This document shows positions 1 to 7,919 of a stretch of 64,000 nucleotides of DNA, piece after piece. The notes under the pieces were generated by a model that ran no database searches, was not told where the DNA came from, and saw only the letters and a list, made by a program, of their open reading frames with translations. The stretch comes from Lachnospiraceae bacterium (GTDB lineage Bacteria; Bacillota; Clostridia; Lachnospirales; Lachnospiraceae). The position numbers and the translations under genes are program-made. Within the stretch, counting starts at the first letter, position 1. Each line of letters opens with the position of its first letter. The stretch lies in assembly GCA_017521605.1 (NCBI GenBank), contig JAFXCD010000013.1, forward strand, positions 31,538 through 95,537, read 5' to 3'.

Positions 1-256
1 CGCGGTCTACATTATCCATTCCTATTCCAATTCTCGCAATTGCTTTTAAATGAGGGCACTTTTCGAACACCTCTTCATTTAATGGTTCCAAACCTGCCAG
101 CAAACCATCAGCTCCTTCGAGATGTTCAATAATTTCTTCCTGTGTCATCTTTCTTCCATATGGATTTTTTACTACTTCTATTCCTTTTTCTATTAACAAC
201 TGCATTGCCATGGAATCCCCATCACCAAATGCAGAAGCCCCTACTACTACCTTCAT
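1..256 (-). CDS. D-isomer-specific 2-hydroxyacid dehydrogenase, N-terminal part (cut by window edge)
   Basis: Only the first 85 residues are present; the gene runs off the left edge. The translation begins MKVVVGASAFGDGD and reaches LKAIARIGIGMDNVD, the pattern of the N-terminal substrate-binding domain of the SerA/phosphoglycerate dehydrogenase-like NAD-dependent 2-hydroxyacid dehydrogenases. The Rossmann domain and catalytic Arg/Glu/His lie outside the window, so the substrate cannot be named. Its ATG overlaps the stop codon of the SIS-domain gene by one base (TAATG), so the two are translationally coupled and belong to the glycan cluster behind flagellin. Confidence 0.8.
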   Translation of the reverse strand, partial: MKVVVGASAFGDGDSMAMQLLIEKGIEVVKNPYGRKMTQEEIIEHLEGADGLLAGLEPLNEEVFEKCPHLKAIARIGIGMDNVDR

Positions 257-846
257 TAATGTCTTCCTCCCATATACTTATCTAAAAAGTAATCCAATGC
301 ACAATGTAACAATACATTATGTGCACTTTCAACTTCTCCATATGTTTCTAATGGCACATAAAAGTTCAAATCGCCCATTTCTCTTATTTTATTATTTGGT
401 TTTTTTCCTGAAACGGTAACAATAAATGCACCATTTCCAATTGCAGCCTCTATTGCTTTTACTATATTAGGAGAATTTCCCGAAGCAGAAATTCCTATCA
501 GCATATCCTTCTTTGATAAAATCCTTTTCACTCTATAGCTATATACATCATCGTAGCTAAGATCATTACTAATTGCTGTAATATGAGATATCTCTGCACA
601 AGTTGTTGTATTAATAACTGCATTTTGAAACCAATCATGGGACATATGCTCTGCCATACTGGCACTGGCACCATTTCCGCAAAAAAACAGTAATCCCTTT
701 GTATTTTGTTGAATTTCTCTTGCCTTATTAGCCCATATCTCTAATCCTTGTTCCGCCGATAATACCTTTCCTTCTCTGTTTGTTACTATCATGCGTTCCA
801 ATCCATCTCTAATTAAATTGAAATAATCATAAGCATATTTAATCAT
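256..846 (-). CDS. SIS-domain sugar-phosphate isomerase (GmhA-like)
   Basis: This 196-residue protein has the single SIS fold of phosphoheptose isomerases: the phosphate-binding segment CGNGASASMAEHMSHDW near residues 56-72, and the second loop GISASGNSPN near residue 117. GmhA enzymes convert sedoheptulose 7-phosphate to heptose 7-phosphate in the cytoplasm; related SIS proteins act on other ketose phosphates, so the substrate is open. The start overlaps the upstream cytidylyltransferase by 4 bp (ATGA), and its stop overlaps the dehydrogenase start. The neighbours point to biosynthesis of an activated acidic sugar or heptose-type residue for a surface glycan. Confidence 0.8.
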   Translation of the reverse strand: MIKYAYDYFNLIRDGLERMIVTNREGKVLSAEQGLEIWANKAREIQQNTKGLLFFCGNGASASMAEHMSHDWFQNAVINTTTCAEISHITAISNDLSYDDVYSYRVKRILSKKDMLIGISASGNSPNIVKAIEAAIGNGAFIVTVSGKKPNNKIREMGDLNFYVPLETYGEVESAHNVLLHCALDYFLDKYMGGRH

Positions 847-1538
847 AATATCATATATCTCTTTTCTCGTTTATTTTGTCTTGCCAGCAAAATACCTTCC
901 GCAATATTCCAGTCTTCTTCTGTATCCAAATCACAAGATTCATCCTTTGGAATTGAAAATGTAGCTAATTTACCACCAAACACAGGATTAATACCTTTCT
1001 CTTGTAATGCCATAAATGTGCTTCTTTTCCAAGCAGTAAGTGCCCATACAATAGATTCCGTAGGCTCTAGCAATTGACTATTTATTTTTTCTTCTAAGGA
1101 AAAGTTTAACGGTCTGCCTTTATAAAAAGTTTCTGCCTTCTCCTCAACCACTGACAGTACAGTATCAAAATCATTCTCCTCAACAAAATCCAAAAATCTA
1201 TTTATAGTTTCTTGACGTAACAATGGGGATGTAGTATTAACCATAACTATATAATCACATTCATGCTTTTGCATAAACTCATATGTAAAGTCACGATTAG
1301 TTGCTGTATCAGTCGCAAGTTCCGGTGGACGTTTATGAAATTTAGCCCCCAGCACTTGTATTGCTTTTCCCAACTCATCACTTTCCGTATTAACCCACAC
1401 ACTATCAAATCGGTTACTTTGTAAAATTAAATCTATCGGATATTGTATCAAAGGTTTGTCTATCATATAACGAATATTTTTCTTGGGTATTCTTTTGGAA
1501 CCTAGCCTCGCCGGAATCATTGCTATATATTTTTTCAT
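843..1538 (-). CDS. CMP-sugar synthetase (acylneuraminate cytidylyltransferase family)
   Basis: The 231-residue protein starts with IPARLGSKRIPKKNI, the nucleotide-binding signature of NeuA/PseF/KdsB-type enzymes that activate a nonulosonic or related sugar acid with CTP. DYIVMVNTTSPLLR and the late CDLDTEEDW acidic motif fit the NeuA subfamily. No nonulosonate synthase (NeuB) is visible inside the window, so whether the sugar is a sialic-acid-like compound is inference. A ribosome binding site AGAGGG lies ahead of the ATG. It overlaps the downstream SIS gene and follows a YhcH-family gene by 38 bp. Confidence 0.82.
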   Translation of the reverse strand: MKKYIAMIPARLGSKRIPKKNIRYMIDKPLIQYPIDLILQSNRFDSVWVNTESDELGKAIQVLGAKFHKRPPELATDTATNRDFTYEFMQKHECDYIVMVNTTSPLLRQETINRFLDFVEENDFDTVLSVVEEKAETFYKGRPLNFSLEEKINSQLLEPTESIVWALTAWKRSTFMALQEKGINPVFGGKLATFSIPKDESCDLDTEEDWNIAEGILLARQNKREKRYMIL

Positions 1539-1576
1539 GTTCTTCCCTCTTTCTATAATCTATAAAACAATCACTA

Positions 1577-2044
1577 CTATTTTACTGCCACTTTAATAAC
1601 ATACTTTTTAACTTTATTTATTTCATCAATTTTTTCTTGAGGTCGATGAGCCTCCTCTGGAAATAACATTGTAAAATATCCCGGAATATTAATTGTATGT
1701 GCAATCATTTTCGCACCCGTTTCTTCAAAAAAAACAACATCATTATCTTGTTGATATGAACCCTTTTCAGATAATCTTTCTCTCTCATAAACACCAATTC
1801 CTTCAGCCCCTATTATAGTAGCCTGAATGTCTATATACTTATTATGAGCCTCTATTTTACACTCCTCAGGTAAACTGGTATCATAACTCATCACTCGGGC
1901 AAATACTTTATCTCCCCAGATTTCATATCTACCCTCCTCCATATTCTCATTTACTTGTTGTAAGAATTTATTGATCTTCAAATAAACATCCTGTTCCAAA
2001 TATTGTGACAAATTACTCACGTTGGAATATATCATATATTTCAT
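1577..2044 (-). CDS. YhcH/YjgK/YiaL (DUF386) family protein, NanQ-like
   Basis: This 155-residue protein has the single-domain cupin pattern of the YhcH/YjgK/YiaL family: YEIWGDKVFARVMSYDT, then EAHNKYIDIQ and MLFPEEAHRPQ with the conserved Glu and His residues that bind a metal. In E. coli the family member of the sialic acid operon (YhcH/NanQ) is reported to be an N-acetylneuraminate anomerase; others are linked to sugar catabolism. Its place between two cytidylyltransferases suggests it handles the sugar that is later activated. The start is ambiguous: ATG at 2044 sits only 3 nt after GGAG, and an in-frame ATG 9 nt downstream is possible. Confidence 0.78.
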   Translation of the reverse strand: MKYMIYSNVSNLSQYLEQDVYLKINKFLQQVNENMEEGRYEIWGDKVFARVMSYDTSLPEECKIEAHNKYIDIQATIIGAEGIGVYERERLSEKGSYQQDNDVVFFEETGAKMIAHTINIPGYFTMLFPEEAHRPQEKIDEINKVKKYVIKVAVK

Positions 2045-2087
2045 CCTCTCCTTCGCTTAATTAAAGTATAAATCTTACTTCATCAAT

Positions 2088-2804
2088 TTATAACCCAAAT
2101 ATCTGTTGTCCTTCCAAGGCCTCATACAAAGCTTTATAAACATAATAATCCGCAGGTTCCGTAATCTTTATATTATTTTTCGTACTTGGTATCATAAACA
2201 ATGGCACCCCATACATACTGCACAGATGTGATGAATCTATGGATTTCCTTCCATCACTTTGCGCTTTTTCATAGACTTCCATGATGTCACCATAGTAAAA
2301 TGATTGTGGTGCCTTAGCGATATACATTTGGTCTCTTGACGGCATCTCTAATATCTGCTGTCCATCCTCACTTCTTACCACGCTTTCCCGCGAAGCCTCT
2401 GCTGTTATTGCATTTCCATACTTTCGTACTGCTTCAATATTCTGTGTTATTAATTCGTCATTAATAAGGGGTCTGACACCATCATGTATAAGTACAATAT
2501 CATTTTCTTTTGTATTATCTTGCATTGCGTTCAATCCATTATAGATGGAATCATGCCCGGTTTCTCCTCCCGGTACAATCTTTACAACTTTTGTAATACC
2601 ATATCTTTTAAGCATTCCTTTTAACTCTTCAATCCAATCGGCCAGACAGACTATTACAATCTGCTCTATTTCATTATGGTATTCAAAATGCTCCAATGTA
2701 TATATAATAATCGGTTTCCCATGCATCTCCAAAAACTGCTTGGGCTTGGAACGACTGTTCATTCTTTTACCTGTTCCACCCGCAAAAATCAAAGCTGTAA
2801 CCAT
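2088..2804 (-). CDS. IspD/TarI-family cytidylyltransferase
   Basis: The 238-residue sequence has the IspD fold motifs: FAGGTGKRMNSRSKPKQFL near residue 7, IHDGVRPLI near residue 105, and PSRDQMYIAKAPQSF near residue 155. FAGGTGKRM in place of the usual LAAGxGxRM, and the neighbouring licD, make a D-ribitol-5-phosphate (TarI) or similar alditol-phosphate cytidylyltransferase more likely than the isoprenoid enzyme IspD. IspD-like and LicD domains are known to occur fused or adjacent in surface-polymer loci. The start has an AGGGGAAG ribosome binding site. A terminator-like hairpin separates it from licD. Confidence 0.78.
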   Translation of the reverse strand: MVTALIFAGGTGKRMNSRSKPKQFLEMHGKPIIIYTLEHFEYHNEIEQIVIVCLADWIEELKGMLKRYGITKVVKIVPGGETGHDSIYNGLNAMQDNTKENDIVLIHDGVRPLINDELITQNIEAVRKYGNAITAEASRESVVRSEDGQQILEMPSRDQMYIAKAPQSFYYGDIMEVYEKAQSDGRKSIDSSHLCSMYGVPLFMIPSTKNNIKITEPADYYVYKALYEALEGQQIFGL

Positions 2805-2835
2805 AACTTCTTCCCCTTTTTTATCATTTGTAAAA

Positions 2836-2875
2836 TAAAAATCCTGTCATTGCTTAGTCATGCTGCAATGACAGG
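2836..2875 (-). terminator. Rho-independent terminator after licD
   Basis: On the minus strand an 11-bp perfect stem (CCTGTCATTGC paired with GCAATGACAGG, 11-nt loop) is followed by a T-rich tract. It lies 139 bp beyond the licD stop and 32 bp before the next start, so it may only partly stop transcription into the cytidylyltransferase gene. Confidence 0.75.
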
Positions 2876-3013
2876 ACATTATCCTCAATCTGTTGTGCCT
2901 CCATGCAACGCTATATTAGCTTATATAAATATATCGGCACAATTCATAAAAAACATTACCTTTTTGTAATTCCATACTTTTCCTTTGAATATAACAATAA
3001 GTCCCACATTTTA

Positions 3014-4480
3014 TCAACTCAAAATCTGATAATCCTGATACATCATTGGCTTACCGGTACGCTTATAAGTAGGTGCAATAACACCTTTGTCCCCATAATA
3101 CGCATCACTAAACATCATCGCCCTGGTCACATTTCCGGATTCATCACATATGCCCCACCCTTGTTCCCGAAACTGATTTATTAACTCTGCATAGTCTTTT
3201 AGCAATTCGGGAACATAATATTTCAACAAATCCATATGCTCACCTTTAGGTTGAAATGGCATCCACCATAGTACTACATCCTCAGTCATCTTAAAGGTCT
3301 CTAAAACATTCTTAATCTTTTGAATTACATGACCACTACTTAGTAACATTGCCTCGATACCTGTATAATAAAGTATCACTTTCTTTTTGACAAAATTACC
3401 ATTATCATCGGGCACATAAATCATATTTATCCAATCAATAGGCAGCTCCTTTTTTGCTTCTGCATAGGATATACCTTTTTTTTCTTCTTCCGTCAAGTCC
3501 CGCATGGTTTCATCAAGATCTTTCCCTTTATTCTGCTCTCTCAAACACACAAGCTCCAGATGCTCCCCCATATAATGTGTCTGATGCTTTTCTGCATTAT
3601 GTGTCTCCAAAGAATTAATTTTTCTTATCACTTGATAATTCCCATACGACTTACGCAAAACACTGTCATAATCTTCAGGTGCGTTAATCATTATATTTTC
3701 AAAGGGTATCTGGATCAATTTCAACCATTTCTTATCAACCGCTTTATCTTTATTTCTTGCATAATGATAAAAGGTAGTCAAATAGTCACTATCTTCAGCC
3801 GTTCCAATGCGACTTATTTGATCGAACAAAACCAACAACTGCGTACGCAAAGGTCTGTCAGACACAAACTTATATCCTGTGATCCTTTCAAGTTCCACCA
3901 GATTTTCTGCCATCTCCAAGTCGTACTGTTGTTTCTCTTCTTCTGTTTCCGGATGTTCCTCCCTATGTATAACAATACCCTCCAACTGTTGTATAAACGA
4001 TAATATCTTCCTGATATTTTCTGCTATTTCTTCATCTCTCGGAATATAATATAGCGGAAAGATATCTATTCCCATAGCCAACGGACAACCATGATGCTCT
4101 ATACTTCTTCTGCAACTTAAATCAATGGATTTGCCATTCGTAATTTTGGTAAAATACTCAAACCAGTCATTTGAAGTATACATATTTAAAATCCAGTATT
4201 CCTGCGGAAGTTCTTCACGTGCCACACTCAAAAACTTGATATAATCCTCTCCGGGCATAGCAATATCCATATCATCATCCCATGGAATAAACCCCTGATG
4301 CCTCACTGCTCCCAGCAAAGTTCCCCAGTAAGCATAATATGTCAAGTTGTGTCGCTTGCAAATCTCATCAATTCTTTGAAGAACCTCCATTTGTGCCGCC
4401 CACATTCGCTTACTGGTCTCATTCACCATATGTTCGGTACGTATTTCACTTTTAAAAAAATCTTCCGGAAATTGCAACAT
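3014..4480 (-). CDS. LicD-family nucleotidyl/phosphotransferase
   Basis: The 488-residue protein carries the LicD core near residues 49-85: YYAYWGTLLGAVRHQGF followed by IPWDDDMDIAMP, with the metal-binding DDDMD motif. LicD proteins (the same fold as eukaryotic fukutin/FKRP) transfer phosphocholine or an alditol phosphate from a CDP-activated donor to a glycan. The C-terminal ~140 residues (from about IDWINMIYVP) are an extra domain I do not recognise. Its start follows the flagellin terminator by about 20 bp, with AAAGGTG as ribosome binding site. The adjacent TarI-like gene could supply its CDP-donor. Flagellin or a wall glycan as acceptor is inference from position. Confidence 0.85.
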   Translation of the reverse strand: MLQFPEDFFKSEIRTEHMVNETSKRMWAAQMEVLQRIDEICKRHNLTYYAYWGTLLGAVRHQGFIPWDDDMDIAMPGEDYIKFLSVAREELPQEYWILNMYTSNDWFEYFTKITNGKSIDLSCRRSIEHHGCPLAMGIDIFPLYYIPRDEEIAENIRKILSFIQQLEGIVIHREEHPETEEEKQQYDLEMAENLVELERITGYKFVSDRPLRTQLLVLFDQISRIGTAEDSDYLTTFYHYARNKDKAVDKKWLKLIQIPFENIMINAPEDYDSVLRKSYGNYQVIRKINSLETHNAEKHQTHYMGEHLELVCLREQNKGKDLDETMRDLTEEEKKGISYAEAKKELPIDWINMIYVPDDNGNFVKKKVILYYTGIEAMLLSSGHVIQKIKNVLETFKMTEDVVLWWMPFQPKGEHMDLLKYYVPELLKDYAELINQFREQGWGICDESGNVTRAMMFSDAYYGDKGVIAPTYKRTGKPMMYQDYQILS

Positions 4481-4495
4481 AAAAATACACCTTTC

Positions 4496-4525
4496 TCAAA
4501 AAAAGAGCCGGTAAAACCGGCTCTT
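4496..4525 (-). terminator. Rho-independent terminator of the flagellin gene
   Basis: A 10-bp perfect hairpin (AAGAGCCGGT / ACCGGCTCTT, 3-nt loop) followed by seven T residues on the minus strand, 18 bp after the flagellin stop. It should make flagellin mostly monocistronic and leave licD to read-through or a weak promoter of its own. Confidence 0.92.
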
Positions 4526-4543
4526 TCTTGGTAGCATGTTAAA

Positions 4544-5350
4544 TTACTGTAACAGAGATAATACGCCCTGGTTAGACTGATTAGACTGAGCCAACATAGC
4601 CTGACCTGCCTGTGCAAGAATGTTATTGTTAGAGTATTTAACCATTTCACTAGCCATATCAGTATCACGAATCTGTGATTCTGCTGCTGTAGTATTTTCT
4701 ACAACGTTGTCTAAGTTGTTAATGGTGTGCTCTAATCTGTTCTGAACTGCACCGAGGTCTGCACGAAGTGAAGATACGCTCTTAATAGCGCCCTGAATAC
4801 TTGCAAGTGCATTAACAGCAGAAGTAGAACTTGCAACACTTACAGAACCAACACCGATACTGGTTGCATCCATACCCTTTAAGTTAATGGTAATCTTCTT
4901 TCCAGCCTCTGTACCAACCTGTAAATCAATAGACTGAGTAGTCAACAATACCTTCTCATTGAAAGTAGTGTCGCCAGCTGTTCTGGTAATTTCTGCCTTT
5001 AACTGCTGAATTTCCTGATCAAGATATCCTCTATCTTCATCCATATTAGTTCCGTTAGCTGCCTGAGTAGCTATTTCGTTCATTCTCTGAAGCATATCAT
5101 GAACTTCATTCAAAGCACCTTCAGCAGTCTGTACGCAAGAGATACCATCCTGTGCGTTCTCAGAAGCCTGAGTAAGACCACGAATCTGACGTCTCATCTT
5201 TTCAGAAATTGCAAGACCTGCTGCATCATCTGCTGCACGGTTAATCTTGTAACCTGAAGATAATTTCTCAGTTGACTTCGCCTGTGTAGTCTGGGTTAAT
5301 CCTAACATTCTGTTTGAGTTCATTGCTCTTAAATTGTGCTGTACTACCAT
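4544..5350 (-). CDS. fliC: Flagellin (short filament protein)
   Basis: The 268-residue protein is the main structural subunit of the flagellar filament, exported through the flagellar type III system. N-terminal D0/D1 (NLRAMNSNRMLGLTQ, STEKLSSGYKINRAADDAAGLAISEKM, QTAEGALNEVHDMLQRMNE) and C-terminal D1/D0 (NRLEHTINNLDNVVENTTAAESQIRDTDMA region, ending LAQSNQSNQGVLSLLQ) are both intact. Only about 90 variable residues separate them, so this is a minimal flagellin without the large D2/D3 outer domains. AAGGAGG sits 7 nt before the ATG. A sigma-28-type promoter, a leader hairpin and a strong terminator flank it. The usual FliS-binding C-terminal helix is present. Confidence 0.97.
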   Translation of the reverse strand: MVVQHNLRAMNSNRMLGLTQTTQAKSTEKLSSGYKINRAADDAAGLAISEKMRRQIRGLTQASENAQDGISCVQTAEGALNEVHDMLQRMNEIATQAANGTNMDEDRGYLDQEIQQLKAEITRTAGDTTFNEKVLLTTQSIDLQVGTEAGKKITINLKGMDATSIGVGSVSVASSTSAVNALASIQGAIKSVSSLRADLGAVQNRLEHTINNLDNVVENTTAAESQIRDTDMASEMVKYSNNNILAQAGQAMLAQSNQSNQGVLSLLQ

Positions 5351-5357
5351 AATTTTT

Positions 5358-5389
5358 CCTCCTTGAATTTATGGTGGCATCCTTGCCAC
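5358..5389 (-). promoter_or_regulatory. Candidate CsrA-binding leader of flagellin mRNA (two GGA sites)
   Basis: In the minus-strand leader, a perfect 6-bp hairpin GTGGCA-AGGA-TGCCAC (5374-5389) presents GGA in its loop. Nine bases later comes the Shine-Dalgarno CAAGGAGG (core 5358-5364), which also holds GGA. In B. subtilis hag, CsrA blocks translation by binding one hairpin site and a second site over the Shine-Dalgarno, relieved by FliW. The layout here matches that, and fliW and csrA are nearby. Binding itself is inferred. Confidence 0.72.
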
Positions 5390-5399
5390 TCATTTTGCT

Positions 5400-5441
5400 G
5401 TAATACTGTCAGTCAGCCGTACGCTCTGTCTTAAGTATTAC
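5400..5441 (-). other. Inverted repeat in the flagellin 5' leader
   Basis: GTAATACT and AGTATTAC form a perfect 8-bp stem enclosing 26 nt in the untranslated leader between the sigma-28-type promoter and the CsrA-like hairpin. It could stabilise this abundant mRNA or shape the CsrA site; no function is shown. Confidence 0.5.
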
Positions 5442-5476
5442 GTTGGTTATTAAGTAATTTGTTTTACTTGTATTAT

Positions 5477-5502
5477 ATATCGGAGAGTTCTCCGGATACT
5501 TA
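5477..5502 (-). promoter_or_regulatory. Sigma-28 (SigD/FliA)-type promoter of flagellin
   Basis: On the minus strand TAAG, 15 nt, then CCGATAT, close to the SigD consensus TAAA-N15-GCCGATAT. It lies about 127 bp before the start codon, leaving a leader of about 120 nt. Confidence 0.82.
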
Positions 5503-5546
5503 ATACCTGATTTAAACTTTTTTTAAGTTTTTTTAAATATTTTTAT

Positions 5547-6020
5547 CTACTGTTTTAGATCAAAAGCATGACTGTCTTCCAGGATAGCTTTATTCAGATT
5601 CTTATAGTATCCGTAGGCTGCCTGTGAGTTTTTACGACCTTCCTTAATCTGCGACTTCTCCTTGGCAAAGTAGGTTTCTATCAGAGCTTTATTTCGACTT
5701 TCCTGTGCCTGTATCAAAACGCTTTTTTCAGTCACCTGTTTTATTAAACCCTTTAACTTCATAATCTGAGGTGCATACTGCTCTCTATTATTCTCCAGTT
5801 CTTTTGCCAGATTAGCATATAGAATTTCGAACCCTTCGTCCAATTGGTTGATCTCTTCAATCAATTTTCCTTTTTCCTCTATTGCTTCATCAAATCCTTC
5901 TATATCTACTTGCTCTGCCGAAAAACACTTGTATTGTTTTTCATTGTATGCCTGCACTTTCTCCAGCACTCCCAGCTTTTTATAGAGAGATTCCTCCAAT
6001 ACATCCAAATATGTACCCAT
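5547..6020 (-). CDS. FliT-like flagellar protein (helical, probable export chaperone)
   Basis: The 157-residue protein is almost entirely charged and alpha-helical, with long stretches likely to form coiled coil (EEKGKLIEEINQLDEGFE, ALIETYFAKEKSQIKEG). I chose the ATG at 6020, giving MGTYLDVLEE, because it overlaps the fliS stop (TAATG) and has AGAAGGGG ahead; a longer reading in the same frame has no such signal. The place directly after fliS and before flagellin is where fliT is commonly found. FlgN is encoded separately in this window, so a FliT-type role is the best guess. Sequence alone does not prove it. Confidence 0.65.
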   Translation of the reverse strand: MGTYLDVLEESLYKKLGVLEKVQAYNEKQYKCFSAEQVDIEGFDEAIEEKGKLIEEINQLDEGFEILYANLAKELENNREQYAPQIMKLKGLIKQVTEKSVLIQAQESRNKALIETYFAKEKSQIKEGRKNSQAAYGYYKNLNKAILEDSHAFDLKQ

Positions 6021-6406
6021 TATGCATTCCCCTTCTCGCGATTGATACGCATGACTTCCTTCCAAGTATCACGCACAGAGTGCAGATGTTGATTTACTTC
6101 CTCCAGAATCGCTTTATCCTTCTTAACATTAGCCATCACCAGACGTTCTGATAAATATACATATATATTTTCAAAATCTTGCGCAACAGGATAACTTACA
6201 TCCAATGTCTGACGCAAGTAATCAATAATATGCTGTACTTTAATGATATTAGTATGCGCCTTCTGGATATCCTTCTGCTCTACTGCAACTTCCGCAATAT
6301 TACAAAATTTGATGGCGCCTTCATAGAGCATCAACGTCAACTCCGCCGGAGAAGCTGTCATCACCTTGTTGTTATTGTATTGGGTATATGCATTGGGTAA
6401 CGCCAT
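6020..6406 (-). CDS. fliS: Flagellar export chaperone FliS
   Basis: The 128-residue protein matches FliS: NAYTQYNNNKVMTASPAELTLMLYEGAIKFCN at the N-terminus and a helical bundle throughout, with a usual length for the family. FliS binds the C-terminal helix of flagellin in the cytoplasm and keeps it unpolymerised until export. In Gram-positive bacteria the flagellin-FliS complex also interacts with FliW, so it is part of the same homeostatic loop as fliW and csrA. Its Shine-Dalgarno AGGAGG lies inside the last codons of fliD, showing tight coupling. Confidence 0.95.
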   Translation of the reverse strand: MALPNAYTQYNNNKVMTASPAELTLMLYEGAIKFCNIAEVAVEQKDIQKAHTNIIKVQHIIDYLRQTLDVSYPVAQDFENIYVYLSERLVMANVKKDKAILEEVNQHLHSVRDTWKEVMRINREKGNA

Positions 6407-6407
6407 A

Positions 6408-7907
6408 TTATGATCCTCCTAAAAGTGCTGTTACTGCACTGGTATTTGACTGCATCTTTGCCATAGCAGTTTCCATAGCCGCAAACTTTTTATACCACTT
6501 ATCTTCATAATCTGCCAATTTTTGTTCCAAATCTGCAATCTTTGACTTATAGCTGTCATATTCTGTTTTCATCTTCTTGTCATCATAGAAGCTGCCAAAA
6601 CTCCGATATCCATCAACAGACTTAGACTGGTTACTCATAGCTTCATATAAATTTCTGGACAATTGAGTAAAGAAGCTAACTACCGTATCCGGATCATTAC
6701 TAATCATGGATTTTAATTTATCTGCATTACCAGATGTAAACTCATCATCCGCATCACCATCAATGTGATATGCATTCTTCTCATTTTCAGCAGCCTGGAA
6801 ATAGCTCATAGTGCTGATACCAAAGGAAGACAAATACATAGTCTTTCCATCAATCTCAATAGCACCAGCCATAGCCTGCTTCAACGCTGTACTAACCTTT
6901 GACACATTACTGTCACGGCGTAAGATAGAGTCTTTAATTTTCTCTTCCCATTTCTCTATCTCTGTTTCAGACATGGCTTCTTTTTCTTCATCCAGTAAAG
7001 GCTCATATCCCTTTGCGGAATCCGCATTGTAGAGCTTGTCCATCTCGTTGATAATAGAGTTGTATTCTTTGATAAAATTCTTAATCATATCATAGATACC
7101 ATCGGTATCATCCTGAGTGGTAACTGTAATGCTTTCACCCGGTGCCGTTACATTCATCGCTGTAATGGTCAAACCGTTAATATCAAAGGTATTGGTATTA
7201 CTGGTAAAAGTTGCGCCATTTAATTCGATTTCTGCATCCTGCCCTGCAATCTTAGAAGCACCGTTATTCTTTGTAGAAAGTCCAAGTGCTGTTAATGCCA
7301 TACCTGTTCCGCTCAATGTAAAATCACTTGCCGATCCGGATTCCTTTGCGCTAACAAAAAGTCTCTGATTCTTTTCATCAAAACTGGCATTTAGGCCACA
7401 ATCATTTTTCAACCATGTAAGTGCGTCAGAAATTGTAGTATCTGCTGTCACATCAAAGGTTTTTACCTTACCATCAACTGTACACGTTATCTGTGCATTT
7501 GCTCCCAATTCACCCAATTCGCTAATCTTAGTAGCAGCGTCTGCCTTACTTCCATCTAATTTAGCAACTTCTGCACCAGTTAAATAAGCAGTCTTTGCCA
7601 ATTTATTAATCTTCAGTTCTTGCACACCATTCATAGCGCCTTCGCCGGTGATCACACTCACTGCATTATTATTGGAAACCTTAGTTGTCTTCTTCATATA
7701 TGCCGTTGTAAAACGCATATTACTAATATACTTATTCTGCAAAGTCTTCAATTTACTATTTAAGGTCTTCCAAGCCTCTTGCTTTACTTCCAGTTTTTTT
7801 TGAGCCTTTACAGACTCATCCACCTTCGCTTTTCTAGACGCTACCAATTCCTGTATTAAGCTATCCGTGTCCATACCGGACATCAGACCGGTTAATCTCA
7901 TTGCCAT
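6408..7907 (-). CDS. fliD: Flagellar filament cap protein FliD (hook-associated protein 2)
   Basis: The 499-residue protein begins with the FliD N-terminal signature MRLTGLMSGMDTDSLIQELV and ends in a long coiled coil (DSYKSKIADLEQKLADYEDKW, then ETAMAKMQSNTSAVTALLGG). FliD forms the cap at the filament tip and folds incoming flagellin. The central part contains the FliD N- and C-domain regions, including DGIYDMIKNFIKEYNSIINEMDKLY. AGGAGG stands 8 nt before the ATG. It is the second gene of the flaG-fliD-fliS-fliT-like operon. Confidence 0.96.
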   Translation of the reverse strand: MAMRLTGLMSGMDTDSLIQELVASRKAKVDESVKAQKKLEVKQEAWKTLNSKLKTLQNKYISNMRFTTAYMKKTTKVSNNNAVSVITGEGAMNGVQELKINKLAKTAYLTGAEVAKLDGSKADAATKISELGELGANAQITCTVDGKVKTFDVTADTTISDALTWLKNDCGLNASFDEKNQRLFVSAKESGSASDFTLSGTGMALTALGLSTKNNGASKIAGQDAEIELNGATFTSNTNTFDINGLTITAMNVTAPGESITVTTQDDTDGIYDMIKNFIKEYNSIINEMDKLYNADSAKGYEPLLDEEKEAMSETEIEKWEEKIKDSILRRDSNVSKVSTALKQAMAGAIEIDGKTMYLSSFGISTMSYFQAAENEKNAYHIDGDADDEFTSGNADKLKSMISNDPDTVVSFFTQLSRNLYEAMSNQSKSVDGYRSFGSFYDDKKMKTEYDSYKSKIADLEQKLADYEDKWYKKFAAMETAMAKMQSNTSAVTALLGGS

Positions 7908-7919
7908 CTTAGCTTCCTC

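Noticed and set aside
2088-2804. Housekeeping IspD (isoprenoid pathway) for the cytidylyltransferase
   Set aside because: The first motif is FAGGTGKRM, and the gene lies between licD and a sialic-acid-type gene, so a surface-glycan role is more likely; it remains possible.
3560-4003. 147-codon plus-strand open reading frame inside licD
   Set aside because: It is a shadow of licD, has no ribosome binding site and its translation looks like no protein family.
5547-6065. Longer form (172 residues) of the FliT-like protein
   Set aside because: The extra N-terminal part overlaps fliS and lacks a ribosome binding site; the ATG at 6020 overlaps the fliS stop and has one.
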